Origin: Salvia splendens
Lineage: Eukaryota > Streptophyta > Magnoliopsida > Lamiales > Lamiaceae
Assembly (NCBI RefSeq): GCF_004379255.2
Contig: NC_056048.1
Coordinates: 13,849,197 to 13,913,196 of the forward strand
Length of the DNA: 64,000 nucleotides
Direction of reading: 5' to 3'
The notes under the pieces were generated by a model that had not been told where the DNA came from, searched no databases, and saw only the letters and a program-made list of their open reading frames with translations. A program made the translations under genes and the position numbers. Every line of letters begins with the position of its first letter. The stretch's first letter is position 1. Below, piece after piece: positions 11,655 through 21,688 of this stretch.

Positions 11655-12735
11655 GGTTCAGGCCGGAGGGAAAAAGAAGAACAGGCACCATGCAACTAGC
11701 GCAAGAATCATGAATCTATTCACCGAACAAGTAGTAATTTAATCAGGGAAAAATATTCATGGCAAAAAATGAATTCCGTTTTGTCATGCTTCTCCAAATT
11801 AAATTTGCAAATATAATATATATATCTAAACATTGAAAACTACAGGAAAATATGTTTAATATTAAAAAGAAGAATCACCTTGGATTGATTTGAGTTGAAA
11901 GAGTGTGTAAGTGGAGGGGGTTAGAATGGCCGACAGTCACAGATGGTAGATTAAGCTTCTCAAATGGCTCCGTACAAGGTCACTTGGAAAGGATGAGACC
12001 AGTCCATCCGAAGGTAGGCATATATCTACACTCAATGGCCAATAATAAAAATATTGATTATTTTTGGAAGATACACAAGTAAAAGTTGAAAACATTAGAG
12101 CTGACTTTAAATCAATTTCATAAAAAGTAATAATATATCTAAGCCATGGATTATTAAATTTCCCTTTCATAAACTAGGGTTCAGGACAATGAAATTAGCC
12201 CTAATAACATAAACGAAGAATTGCATGAGTCAGCTGGGTCAGCAATGAGTTTGGTATAACAATTAAGTTACATTTATCTTTCTTACGCTGGGAAACTTAG
12301 AGCTGTTAGCTCAGTTTTCCTCTCCAGAAGCCATTTTTCCATTTTATAAAATTAGGAACCTAGTAGTAATTTAATTAGGAAAAACACTCAACTCTCCAGA
12401 CAAGTAGTAGTTTGATTAAAAAATAAGAAAACCTTTGGATGAAGATGAGGAAAAAGCGTGACTTACCATGTGCAAAAGATCGAGGGAAGAAGAACAGGCA
12501 CCATGAAATTAGCGCAAGAATCATGAATCTATTCGCCGAACAAGTAGTAATTTAATCAGGAAAAAAACTCAACTCTCCAGACAAGTAGTAGTGTGATTAA
12601 AAAATAAGAAAAGCTTAGGATGAAGATGAGGAAAAAGGTGACTTACCAAGTGCAAAAGATCGAGGGGTTCAGGCCGGAGGGAAAAAGAAGAACAGGCACC
12701 ATGAAATTAGCGCAAGAATCATGAACAAAAGATCG
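11655..12735. repeat. Threefold dispersed repeat (GCCGGAGGGAAAAAGAAGAA / GCGCAAGAATCATGAA)
   Basis: A block with GGAGGGAAAAAGAAGAACAG, GGCACCATG and GCGCAAGAATCATGAA occurs at about 11655-11760, 12485-12560 and 12660-12725. The first two copies continue into CAAGTAGTAATTTAATCAGG. The two words AAGTAGTAGT and TGATTAAAAAATAAGAAAA recur at 12404 and 12583. These are local duplications with no coding content. Confidence 0.7.
11864..12425 (+). repeat. Duplicated block, copy A
   Basis: It begins ATTAAAAAGAAGAATCACC and runs through GTGGAGGGGGTTAGAATGG and CCATCCGAAGGTAGGCATAT to AACTCTCCAGACAAGTAGTA. Copy B at 13904-14335 repeats it nearly base for base but lacks about 135 bp (about 12212-12352). 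No open frame spans it. Confidence 0.8.
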
Positions 12736-12739
12736 AGAG

Positions 12740-13903
12740 ACTGACGAGAGGAAGGGTGTGAAAAATGGGGAGAAAATTTGAGCTCGTTTTTGGTGAACGG
12801 CTGGACTCTGAAGCGGACCGGTTAAGTGTGGGCCAGATTTAAATGGGCTCACTATATTGGGCCTTTCTTTTGCAATCTAAATTTGTTGGAGTATTATTTA
12901 TGTTTGTAATTAATGTAATAGCCACAACAAAAATAATTACACTGCATATTAACAACACACAATTTGATTTTAATTCGTTTATAATAAATTACATTATAAT
13001 TTTTATAGTAAATCATTGTAAAAATAGTATCATAACCTTGTAATACAAAATGGCAAACATTTTTATCTTCACTTTATGGAATAAATACAAGTACAACCTA
13101 TCCACAATAACTTAAATGAGTAGATACAAACGGTATTCGTGAATTTGTATGTACGTCCTTAAAATTTATCTTCACTTGTAATAAAAGAACCAAGGTATGA
13201 TTCTCTCATATCAAAATTATAATTTAAGCTGACTGATTTTGCAAATTTTCATTTATTTTTGCAGTAATTACTTTAGAACGTCTCTAATTATACTCTAAAA
13301 TACTCGTAAAACTAAAATAAAATAGATAAATGACATGGTATTGCAAAAGCAAATCTATTTTTGGTTTTAGGATAAAATATACCGTTTTAGGTTTGTACTA
13401 AAACACATTCATTCCCTTTTTCAAATTTATGTATTATGACTTGTTTGTAGTATTTGTTCAATCTGTCAATTTTTTTGGGAAATTTTTTATTTTGGTTAGA
13501 GAGGAAAACACAAGAATTGACGGTGCCCCGCCCACGAGAAAGAAGCTATCCAAACCCTACGAAAATCTTTCGTTATGTGAAAGTTTATGTCACACCACAA
13601 CCTCTATGACATATATTCTTATAATAAATTAATTCAAATTTTAAAATAGATAATCCACACGGCTAGTAAATGAAACACATATTATATATGTTCAAAAACT
13701 AATATTTATCAGGTACTTAATTCAAAACATTCTGAACTGGAGTGAGACTCTCACCACTTTATATACTATATATTTAACTACATGCAAAAATGATGAGGAG
13801 TAGAAGGTTGCCAAAACGTATCAGCCGCCGACCCTGATAATATGTGGACTTTGTATAACTCACGTCAATCAAAAACTTCACTGATATCTAATTCCTGAAA
13901 AAT
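12740..13903. other. AT-rich spacer, nothing recognised
   Basis: Low-GC sequence with only short unsupported reading frames. No MITE ends or gene-family motifs were recognised. Confidence 0.4.
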
Positions 13904-14335
13904 ATTAAAAAGAAGAATCGCCTTGGATTGATTTGAGTTGAAAGAGTCTGTAAGTGGAGGGGGTTAGAATGGCCGACATTCACAGATGGTAGATTAAGCT
14001 TCTCAAATGGCTCCCTACAAAGTCACTTGGAAAGGATGAGACCAGTCCATCCGAAGGTAGGCATATATTTACACTCAATGGCCAATAATAAAAATTTTGA
14101 TTATTTTTTGAAGATACACAAGTAAAAGTTGAAACATTAGAGCTCACTTTAAATCAATTTCATAAAAAGTAATAATATATCTAAGCCATGGATTATTAAA
14201 TTTCCCTTTCATAAACTAGGGTTCAGGACAATGAAATTAGCCCTAATAACATAAACGACGAATTGCATGAATCTAGTAGTAATTTAATTAGGAAAAAAAC
14301 TCAACTCTCCAGACAAGTAGTAGTTTGATTAAATT
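13904..14335 (+). repeat. Duplicated block, copy B (internal deletion)
   Basis: Second copy of the 11864-12425 block, differing by scattered substitutions. GACGAATTGCATGAATC is followed directly by TAGTAGTAATTTAATTAGG, so the part equivalent to about 12212-12352 is absent. Confidence 0.8.
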
Positions 14336-14384
14336 AGGAAAATGCAATTTATTCAAGTGGATTTATTTCTTTATTCAGAAACGT

Positions 14385-14655
14385 CATTACTTCATTGGAT
14401 AAGGATTTTACTTCATTCCAGTGGGACTTCAAATGTTTCTACACATACTTCATTCAAATAATTTTTCACATCATTCCATGTGTTTATTACACCATATCAG
14501 CGCTGTGGCGGTAGTGATAGACATTGTAGAGAGAAAGAACGGTACGTGACGGCAAAACCGCATTTACTTACTGGAATGAAGTAATAATCCTATTGGAATG
14601 AAGTAAATACATATTAGAATGAAGTAATATATTCTTGAATGAAGTTAAATCTTCG
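14385..14655. repeat. Inverted array of ACTTCATTCCA words
   Basis: The left arm (14388-14480) has ACTTCATT at 14390, 14411 and 14447, with related CATCATTCCATG. The right arm (14573-14650) has the complement GGAATGAAGTAA or GAATGAAGTAA four times. The arms face each other across about 100 bp. This resembles the subterminal repeats of a non-autonomous DNA element or foldback element; exact ends and target duplication are not clear. Confidence 0.55.
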
Positions 14656-14905
14656 TAACATGTTAGTATGACTTATTTGACTTCGGATGAATTAAAATAG
14701 GCTCGTGATGAAGGTGAAAACAATTTATAAATTTGTGCATCTCATCCATAAAAAACTAGATCTAAAAGTCTTAATTTAGTATGGTTCTGAGGTTCGGCAA
14801 TAAGGAGTGGATTAGCATATAATGGGACTCAGTTGCTAAATATTTAAGATAAATTAGGTAAATATATAAATGAATTTACTTTGTGAGCTCGAATTTTGTC
14901 TAACA

Positions 14906-15158
14906 AGCGTTTAGACATGCGGAAACGGCGACGGAAGTAATCCGCCGGGAACCGTTGTTGGTCGGAAAAATAGTCGTTCACGAGCCTTTGGTGGGCTCCC
15001 TTCCGATCACGAGGGATGTAGCGGCGTTTTAATCTCGATGGTCGAGGAGGTGGGGCGGCGGCGGCTGCATAGGCTTCGTACGCGGCATAGTATTGTCGAT
15101 ATTATTCTTGTTCGCGCTCCGCTTCCGCAAGGATCAGGTCAACATTGTTCGGATCCAT
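14906..15158 (-). pseudogene. PIF/Harbinger-type transposase, N-terminal remnant
   Basis: From ATG at 15158 the minus strand reads MDPNNVDLILAEAEREQE, then a TAA stop, then in the same frame AAYEAYAAAAAPPPRPSRL, RRYIPRDRKGAHQRLVNDYF and FRRRFRMSKRLLDKI. This is the typical N-terminal region of plant PIF/Harbinger (ALP1/HARBI1-like) transposase genes, upstream of the DDE nuclease. The nuclease domain is absent. The in-frame stop and missing remainder show it is dead. Confidence 0.7.
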
Positions 15159-15517
15159 TTTTGAAATTAGAGAGCGTTTGAGTGAAGAAAGGAAGATGAA
15201 TGTGTGAGTTGTATGAAAAATTATCAGACGAGTATGAATGAGAGATAGTTTGATGTATAAAATGGATGACTAATGTGGGTATTTATAGATGATTTTGGGA
15301 TAAAAAATAATAATTTTTTTTAAAGTAACGGTAAAAAAACGGATATATATGTATCAAGTAAATAAAAAAAATATCCATTCGTTTGATAAATCAAAAAACG
15401 GATATATATCAAGGAGATATTTCTCCTGTGTTTACTCTAAATTGTTCGTAAAGTGTATATATATGTATTACGGGTTGTATTAGGGTCATCACAACTCTTT
15501 AGTATTAAGCTTCAAGC
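15159..15517. other. AT-rich spacer with ACGGATATAT repeats
   Basis: AAAACGGATATATAT occurs at about 15336 and 15396. The segment is probably 5' flank of the Harbinger remnant. No gene is seen. Confidence 0.35.
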
Positions 15518-15557
15518 AGATCACAACCATTGGATCCTTGAATTGGATGGTTGTGAT
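15518..15557. repeat. 40-bp near-palindrome
   Basis: GATCACAACCAT at 15518 is mirrored by ATGGTTGTGATC at 15546, a perfect 12-bp stem. The 16 bp between (TGGATCC, TTGAATTGG) are themselves partly self-complementary. It sits about 55 bp outside the left inverted repeat of the gene-capturing element. Confidence 0.8.
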
Positions 15558-15848
15558 CAAAATAGTCGAGGTACATTATTTAATAAATAACTATCATGAT
15601 GAGTTGTGATCAATTGAGATTTTTTAGCCTAATTGAGAATTGAGATGCATTATCAGCCACTCATTTTTATTAAATGAGTGGTCCAGAATTTGCCACATAA
15701 AATTTATTTTACAATTAATTAATTATGAAAGGGTATAATGGTAATTTCAGCATTCTCTCCTTCACTTTCAACACACTTTTCCTCTCTCCACCGTTACTCT
15801 TCTTTTTTCACAGAGAAACTGTGATTTTTTTAATCTGTAATTTAAGTA

Positions 15849-16045
15849 ATGGAGTACTTCGCGGCTGATATGCTGAATTCTCGTCGGTGGATAATGGCAA
15901 CAACATTAATGCCGTCCATTTTATGGTGGATGATTTGCTCAATTTCTCCAAGGCGGATGAGACAATGACCGACGCGTTTTTTGAGAGCTTGCCGGTAAAT
16001 TCCGGCGATTCCTCAATTGTTACGGCGGTTGATAGCTGCAATTCG
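15849..16045 (+). pseudogene. Captured GATA transcription factor 5' fragment
   Basis: ATG at 15849 starts MEYFAADML. After a frameshift near 15873-15880 the frame continues NGNNINAVHFMVDDLLNFSK, then TDAFFESLPVNSGDSS and TAVDSCNSSV. The pattern (acidic VDDLLDFSN-type motif followed by a Ser-rich SCNSS stretch) is that of the N-terminal region of subfamily I plant GATA factors. The zinc finger is absent. The fragment stops abruptly at SCNSSV, where P450-like sequence begins. Confidence 0.6.
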
Positions 16046-16310
16046 TCGGTGTTCGATTACGCTCTCAATTTGATCAGTGAGAGGTTCAATTCAAACATTC
16101 ATTTTCTCTGAAAGATCAATCGCGCCCTAGGTTTGGAGAAGGAGAGAAGCTAAGGGGGAAAATCGATGAGGTTCATGAATTCGCGAAGAAAATCATGAGA
16201 GAGAAGGAATCAGAGCTACGGCAGCGATCGACGCTTGAATATGAGGATTTACTCTCTAGCCTTCTCAGATCTGGTCAATCCGACGGGGAATTCGTCGTTG
16301 ACGTCGTGAG
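16046..16310 (+). pseudogene. Captured CYP94-like cytochrome P450 fragment
   Basis: After the GATA junction the frame reads FDYALNLISERFNSN, then a TGA where family members have Trp, KINRALGL, a +1 shift, and VHEFAKKIMREKESEL with YEDLLSSLLRSGQSDGEFV. This is the segment of CYP94/CYP86-clan P450s just before the I helix (family: SGHSDEEFVTDIVISF). The oxygen-binding I-helix motif and the heme-binding Cys region are missing. Homology is clear at the LLS..L.SG.SD.EFV motif; the exact subfamily is inferred. Confidence 0.6.
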
Positions 16311-16437
16311 AAGCTGCGGAGGGGCAGACGAAGGAGGAGCTGTCGGAGAAGCTATTTGGCGCGATGAGGATCTGCCAGATGGAGATGAGCTCAGTGAAAT
16401 TTGTAGATGTCGCCACGTCGTCGCTGGTAACCAGTAA
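16311..16437 (+). other. Third open segment of unknown origin in the Pack-type element
   Basis: After the P450-like VVDVV, another frame is open (TKEELSEKLFGAMRIC, then MEMSSVKFVDVATSSLV). Its composition is gene-like and GC-richer than the flanking AT-rich DNA, suggesting a third captured exon. I do not recognise the source. It ends exactly where the duplicated 1.43 kb block begins. Confidence 0.35.
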
Positions 16438-17868
16438 TAAAGTCTTCCCCGGATAGTGATAAACATTAGATACAATTGAAATTTTGTTGTTTTATTTCAT
16501 TTTTCCTTCAATTTGAGACATTATGTCAACAACAAAATTTCAATTTTGCTATAAGTTGTTGACATTTGATATGTGAATTGTAAGTATTATTTTTTAGGCG
16601 TTGACATTTTAATACGAGTTGTTGACATTTGATATTCTCGGTATTGATATGTGAATTATAAGTGTTATTTTTTAGTTGTTGACATTTTAATAAAGTTGTT
16701 GACATTTGATATTCTCGGTATTGATATGTGAATTATAAGTGTTATTTTTTAGTTGTTGATATTTTAATAGAGTTGTTGACATTTGATATTATGGCTATTG
16801 AAATGAAATGACGATAATACCTCCTAGTTGACATAATCTACTTGCAGTTGACATTTCGAAATGAGTGGCTGAAAATGCATCTCAATTCTCAATTAAGCTA
16901 AAAAAATCTCAACCTAACAGGACCATGATTATAATTTTTATAGTAAATAATTGTAAAAATAGTATCATATTCTTGTCTATAATCTATAATCTATAATTTA
17001 TAAATATATAAAGCTACAGTTTTGACCCATTCATTTTTTCCCGCCCATCTTAATGATATTTTTACCAAATCATATGTTAAAATATGAAGAACCACTTAAG
17101 CCAACCAATATCATTCATCTTTAGCAAAGTTTTGTATAATTAAATATGAGATGTCATGTCAATAATTTTGATATCGAAAAGACGGTGACTTATAGCTTCT
17201 AAAAAGCTGGCAGCCTATACCCTAAAGCAGGCTGCCTAAACCCTAAAAAGTTTTAGTTAAAATAAGTAGGGGCAAGTTTCTTAGCTATTGTCTATAATTC
17301 CAGCTCCCTATGAACAAATTCTTAGTTGAATGTGATTAAAAATCTTGGTTAATTAATATGGCCATTTTTTTGAAAAGTTGAAAATGCTGAATTATATATC
17401 TTATGATGAATTGATATACACAAGATACTAAATCTAATCCAGTGAATAGTTGATTTTCAGATTGATTGCAATGAGGGAATATTCATTCATTATTACTCCC
17501 TTTGTTCTAATTATGATGTCCACATTCTTGAATGGTATGAGATTTTAGGAGGATTTGTCAGGGGAGTAAATAAAAAGAAAAAAAATGTACTCCCACCGTC
17601 CCACTCAAGATGGCCACATTCTTGAGTGGCACGAGATTTTAAGAAGTGTTATTAGGTGGAATAAAGTAGAGAGGAAAAATGTAGTTGAATATTTTAATGA
17701 GGAGAGAGAAATTCATTTCCAAAATTGGAAAGTAACCATCTTTATTGGGACAAACAAAAAAGGAAAGGTGACCATCTTGAATGGGACGGAGAGAGTAGTT
17801 AAATATTTTAATGAGGAAAAATGAGAAATGAATTTGTTTATAAATATGTAAAATAGACATCTTGAATG
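16432..17868 (+). repeat. 1.43-kb segmental duplication, copy 1
   Basis: From CAGTAATAAAGTCTTCCCC to AAATAGACATCTTGAATG this block matches 25315-26739 at high identity by eye. It includes the right third of the Pack-type element with its TIR, unique-looking flank (GCTGGCAGCCTA, ACCCTAAAAAGTTTTAG) and a nested MITE pair. Confidence 0.85.
16540..16800 (+). repeat. About 77-bp tandem repeat (TTGTTGACATTTGATATTCTC)
   Basis: Units contain GTTGTTGACATTTGATATTC, then GATATGTGAATTATAAGTG and TAGTTGTTGACATTTTAATA. Roughly three units start near 16555, 16616 and 16693. The same array is in copy 2 at 25430-25680. Confidence 0.75.
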
Positions 17869-17918
17869 GGATACACTAAAAGAGAAAGGTGGACATCTTG
17901 AGTGGGATGAAGGGAATA
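17494..17918. mobile_element. Stowaway-like MITE (outer) with a second MITE inside
   Basis: The outer left end is TACTCCCTTTGTTC at 17494; the complementary right end is CATCTTGAGTGGGATGAAGG near 17898-17914. The inner MITE runs 17588-17797, from TACTCCCACCGTCCCACTC to GAATGGGACGGAGAGAGTA. Both have the TA boundary typical of Tc1/mariner-derived MITEs. In copy 2 the inner MITE is at about 26459-26668 and the outer right end is cut off. Confidence 0.65.
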
Positions 17919-17926
17919 TAAATATA

Positions 17927-18113
17927 GTATCCCTCTATTCCAAGATAGTTGGGGCATTTTTTTGGACACAGAATTTAAAAAATTGATGTGGTAGGGTTAA
18001 AATGGAGAGAGTAAAATAAGAGAAATGAATAGAGAGTAAAGTGTAAAACAATACTACATAAAATTCTGTGTCAAAATAGAAATACTCCACTTAAAATGGG
18101 GCAGAAGGAGTAT
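17927..18113. mobile_element. Stowaway-like MITE
   Basis: Ends are AGTATCCCTCTATTCCAAG and CTTAAAATGGGGCAGAAGGAG, imperfectly inverted. A typical interior TGGACACAGAATTT / AAATTCTGTGTC inverted pair is present. Confidence 0.55.
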
Positions 18114-18181
18114 TTTAATAGTAGTACTCCATACTATACATATTTTTCATATTTGAAGGTGAAGCCTAGATCATGAGTAGT

Positions 18182-18436
18182 TACTCCCTCCGTCCACGAA
18201 TAGGAGTTCCATTTTTCTGTTTTAGTCCGTCCACGAATAAGAGTCCCGATTCATAATAACCATAAATGGTAAAGAGACCTCACATTCCACTAACTCATTC
18301 TACTCCCACATCATATAAAACTAATATATACAAGTGAGACTTTTATTCCACTAACTTTCTTCCACCCATTTTCTTAAGATTTCTTAAACCTCATGCCGAA
18401 AACAAATGGGACTCATATTCGTGAGCGAAGGGAGTA
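18182..18436. mobile_element. Stowaway-like MITE (CTCCCTCCGTCC ends)
   Basis: The left end TACTCCCTCCGTCCACGAAT is mirrored by ATTCGTGAGCGAAGGGAGTA at the right. The interior has CCACTAACTCATTC and CCACTAACTTTC, as in related plant MITEs. There is no coding capacity. Confidence 0.75.
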
Positions 18437-18519
18437 TTTAACATGCTAAATATTACTCACCAACACGTGTTACACTTCAATTTTCCTATGCCAAATCCAT
18501 ATCTAAAGGAAGAGATATG

Positions 18520-18632
18520 TTCTTCCTCCTTCTGCATATAGGAGTCCCATTTTTTCATTTTAGTTCGTCCGTGAATAGGAGTTCCGATTTATAATGATCA
18601 TAAACTCCACTTAAAATGGGACAAAAGAAGTA
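18520..18632. mobile_element. MITE remnant
   Basis: Eroded relative of the 18182 MITE: GGAGTCCCATTTTTTCATTT, GTCCGTGAATAGGAGTTCCG and right end AAATGGGACAAAAGAAGTA. The middle is deleted. Confidence 0.5.
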
Positions 18633-18900
18633 TTTATGCAATATTTTCATAGCATAAAAATAGATCATAAACCAAGACTGCAAGTTTTATCATCATATTA
18701 CATAAGAATACCAAGCATCTTTGATAAACTACTAATACCAAGATATAGCATTATATTGGGCATTTCTAATTGTTTGGTATCATAGTTAAGCTTAACTCAA
18801 AGCCCAATATAAGACAAGGGCCCTAACCAATCTTACGGAAATTATAACTTTAACCATGCTTATGTAACCCACCAATTTGTCAAGTTAAACCATGTTATTT

Positions 18901-19507
18901 AATAGAGGGAACATCTTTTTTGGTCCACGAACTTTACCAAAGTATCATTTTAGGTCCGTGAACTTTGAAAATATCATTTAAGGTCCACTGTATATTTTTA
19001 ATAAATTTATCATATACTCATATTTTTTTTTATAAATATCTTTACAACATATTTTTGACAAATTTTCTAAATATAATTTGACCTTCAATATTATCATTTA
19101 ATTTTGTGACATGCAAGAAAATATATTTATTCAATTTTTTAGTATTAAAGAAAAGTTCTTTATTCAATTTAAAAAAAATTAATATAAAAAATTGAAGAAG
19201 CAATTTTACTTGCATGTCACAAAATTAAGTGATAATATTTAAGGTCCAATTATGTTTAGAAAATTTGTCAAAAATATATTGTAAAGATATTTATAAAAAA
19301 TATGAGTATATGATAAATTTATTAAAAATATATACATTTTAAGGTATTGAGGGTATTTTCGTCCAAAAAAACTTGGAAATAGTAAAAAGTACTTCAAATG
19401 ATATTTAATCTATAGTTGGTGGACCTCAAATGATAGTTTCAAAGTTCACGGACCTAAAATGATACTTTGGCAAAGCTCGTGGACCAAAAAAGATGTTCCC
19501 TCTATTT
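18901..19507. mobile_element. Foldback element with arms of about 300 bp
   Basis: AATAGAGGGAACATC, GGTCCACGAACTTT and AAGTATCATTTTAGGTCCG at the left are mirrored at 19430-19507 by the exact type of complement. The inner pair AAATTTATCATATACTCATA at about 19000 and its complement near 19300 extends the pairing almost to the centre. No ORF lies inside. The family is unknown to me. Confidence 0.8.
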
Positions 19508-19767
19508 AATATATTATACAAATTTAGCTAATTTTTTTTCTATCAAACAACAATGAAAAAAAATCATATCTTGCATATCTTGACATGAAACTTATATTTC
19601 TTATCTTGTTTTACATATCTGCTCATCTACCATCTTTTTTATCAAACGAGTAGCAAGTTTATTGATGCTTAAACTTAACTATCTATTTTTTCTACAAGAA
19701 AAACCAAAAGTATAAACGTTTCGGTTCAATTATAAAAATAAGACTTTGTGTATACTCAAAAGATACA

Positions 19768-19880
19768 ACAACCAATGAATAAGGTAATAGTAGGAGAATT
19801 TTTTAACGAATTAAATTGAGAACAACCAATGAATAAGGTAATAGTAGGAGAATTTTTTAACGAATTAAAATTGAGAATGA
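19768..19880 (+). repeat. Tandem duplication of about 56 bp
   Basis: ACAACCAATGAATAAGGTAA followed by TAGTAGGAGAATTTTTTAACG occurs twice back to back, with a one-base difference in the A run (AATTAAATTG against AATTAAAATTG). It is probably a replication-slippage product. Confidence 0.85.
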
Positions 19881-20059
19881 TGAATAAGTATTTTCCTTAA
19901 GATTAATTTTAATAGTGTAGTTATGACCTCATGCTGACTGGAGAGTCCTCACCTATAATTAAGTGGATATACACAAACCATATTTTTTCTTTTTCTTTTT
20001 CCGCCGGCTAATTGGAATTACTTATTAACAAAGAAAAACAACACCGCATAATTCTAGCT

Positions 20060-21688
20060 AGGGGTGTCCAAACATGTGACGGGTATCGGATACCCGCTGC
20101 CCGAAAAAATCGGGTACGGGTTTGGGATTGGGTACTCTATGTATGAAAATATCGAGTATCAGGCATACCCGTCACCCGAGTGAGTATACCTAAGTAACCC
20201 GCAATACCCGACTTCATTATTGTTTGAACCTTTTATTTACCCAATAGCCTAGCATTCACTCACCCTATAATACTTATACTACACAAACTCAAACAACCAT
20301 CCATTCCACCTCCAATGTGGGACAACTGAAAATTCATGCAAAAATGAAATATGTTTGGAAGAGATATCTTTGGAAGAGATGATTATAAACACAATGTTTC
20401 CGAGAGAAATTGATGGTTGAATTTTCTAACCACAAACATTGTGCACTTCTATGATTACATACATATATACATAAACGTATACATATTTTTGTGATAAAAA
20501 TCATACAAGCAATCAACCAACTATTATTTAATTTAAAATTTAATAATCATATTTTTAAAACTAAGTAATCTAGAAAATGAATTATGACTAAAAAGAAACT
20601 TTCACACAAAATACAAATTTTTTAAAGCAATAATAAGTGGACGTTGCATCTCTTAAGAGATGACAACTCATCCCTTGTTACAATATAATAATAGCATATT
20701 AAATTTAGTAAAATTAAGTCTTCTTCTTCACTCACACACAGTCATTACTTATTTCCTCTATAACTTTTTTATTTTAGATTTAGTTCAGTCCATCCTACCA
20801 TTTCATTTTTTGTAGATTTAGTCCTCATCAATATTGATTTTGCAGGGCCTTATAATAGCTTTTAAAATTTTTGAAAATTATAGAAGTAGAAAAACATTAA
20901 AAAAAAACTTCTTGGGGAGGGCTTAAGCCCCACACCCCCACCTACTAGGTCCGCCACTGATTACATACATATATACATATACGTATACATATTTTTGTGA
21001 TAAAAATCATACAAGCAATCAACCAACATTAATGTGAATTATAAAATAAACAAAAATAATTCGGTATAGTAAACCAAACTAACTAAGAATATTTCTTATT
21101 AAGCTTTAAAATTTGCTAAAAATTTATATATCAATTTGGCAATATTTTAATGAAATTTTCTTTTGCATAGAATATTTACAATTATTTTTATTGAAGGGTT
21201 TCTACTTGGTATTATTATTACTGGAGTATAGTGCTAAAAAGCCTAAACTAAAGAAATTGTTTACACAATTATTTGTTCATATTTACCCCATTATTTGTCC
21301 ATATATTAATTAATTAATTCATATTGAAATAAGAAATAAGAAAATAAGTAAAGCTAAACTTTTATCATAGTACAATATTAAATTAAATATTAATGTGAAC
21401 TTGTATGGAATGAATGCTCATCCCACAATGCTCATCCCACATCCGTCATGTTGAGAGAATTAATTAGACAAAATCTATATAATTATGTTAGTGGTTCATT
21501 ACATCAAACATGCACTCAGCGGCGGGTATGAGTAGCCGCAACTGCGGGTTCGGGTATCCGATGCGGGTATTCGGGGTACCCATTTAGCCTTGCGGGTCGG
21601 GTTCGGGTAGGTAAAAATTGGATTTTTTGGGTTCGGGTACCTGCAAAATCGGGTGCGGATACCCGTGGGTACCCGTTTCGACACCCCT
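20060..21688. mobile_element. Non-autonomous hAT-like element
   Basis: The termini are AGGGGTGTCCAAAC at 20060 and GTTTCGACACCCCT at 21675-21688, inverted with one mismatch. Both ends are rich in subterminal GGGTA/TACCC words (for example CGGGTATCGGATACCCG left, GCGGATACCCGTGGGTACCC right), as in plant hAT elements. There is no transposase in the 1.6 kb interior. The flanking 8-mers do not match convincingly. Confidence 0.65.
20452..21026. repeat. Direct repeats of about 70 bp flanking a 430-bp insert inside the hAT-like element
   Basis: TGATTACATACATATATACA through TCATACAAGCAATCAACCAA is present at about 20453-20520 and again at about 20958-21025 with one or two differences. The insert ends GGTCCGCCACTG, the complement of a common plant element terminus (CAGTGGCGGACC). 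Confidence 0.75.

Larger units (their letters stand above)
15614..16912 (+). mobile_element. Non-autonomous TIR element carrying captured gene fragments (Pack-type)
   Basis: Terminal inverted repeats of about 51 bp are at 15614-15664 and 16861-16912; the shared core includes AATTGAGAATTGAGATGCAT. The ends may extend to ATCATG on both sides. Between them lie a 5' GATA-factor fragment, a CYP94-like P450 fragment, a third open stretch of unknown origin and an AT-rich tandem repeat. No transposase is present. The size, long TIRs and captured exons fit a Pack-MULE or another Pack-type element. A target-site duplication was not identified. Confidence 0.65.

Noticed and set aside
17585..17824. 79-codon ORF repeated at 26456-26695
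   Set aside because: It translates the nested MITE; its duplication reflects the segmental copy, not a gene family.
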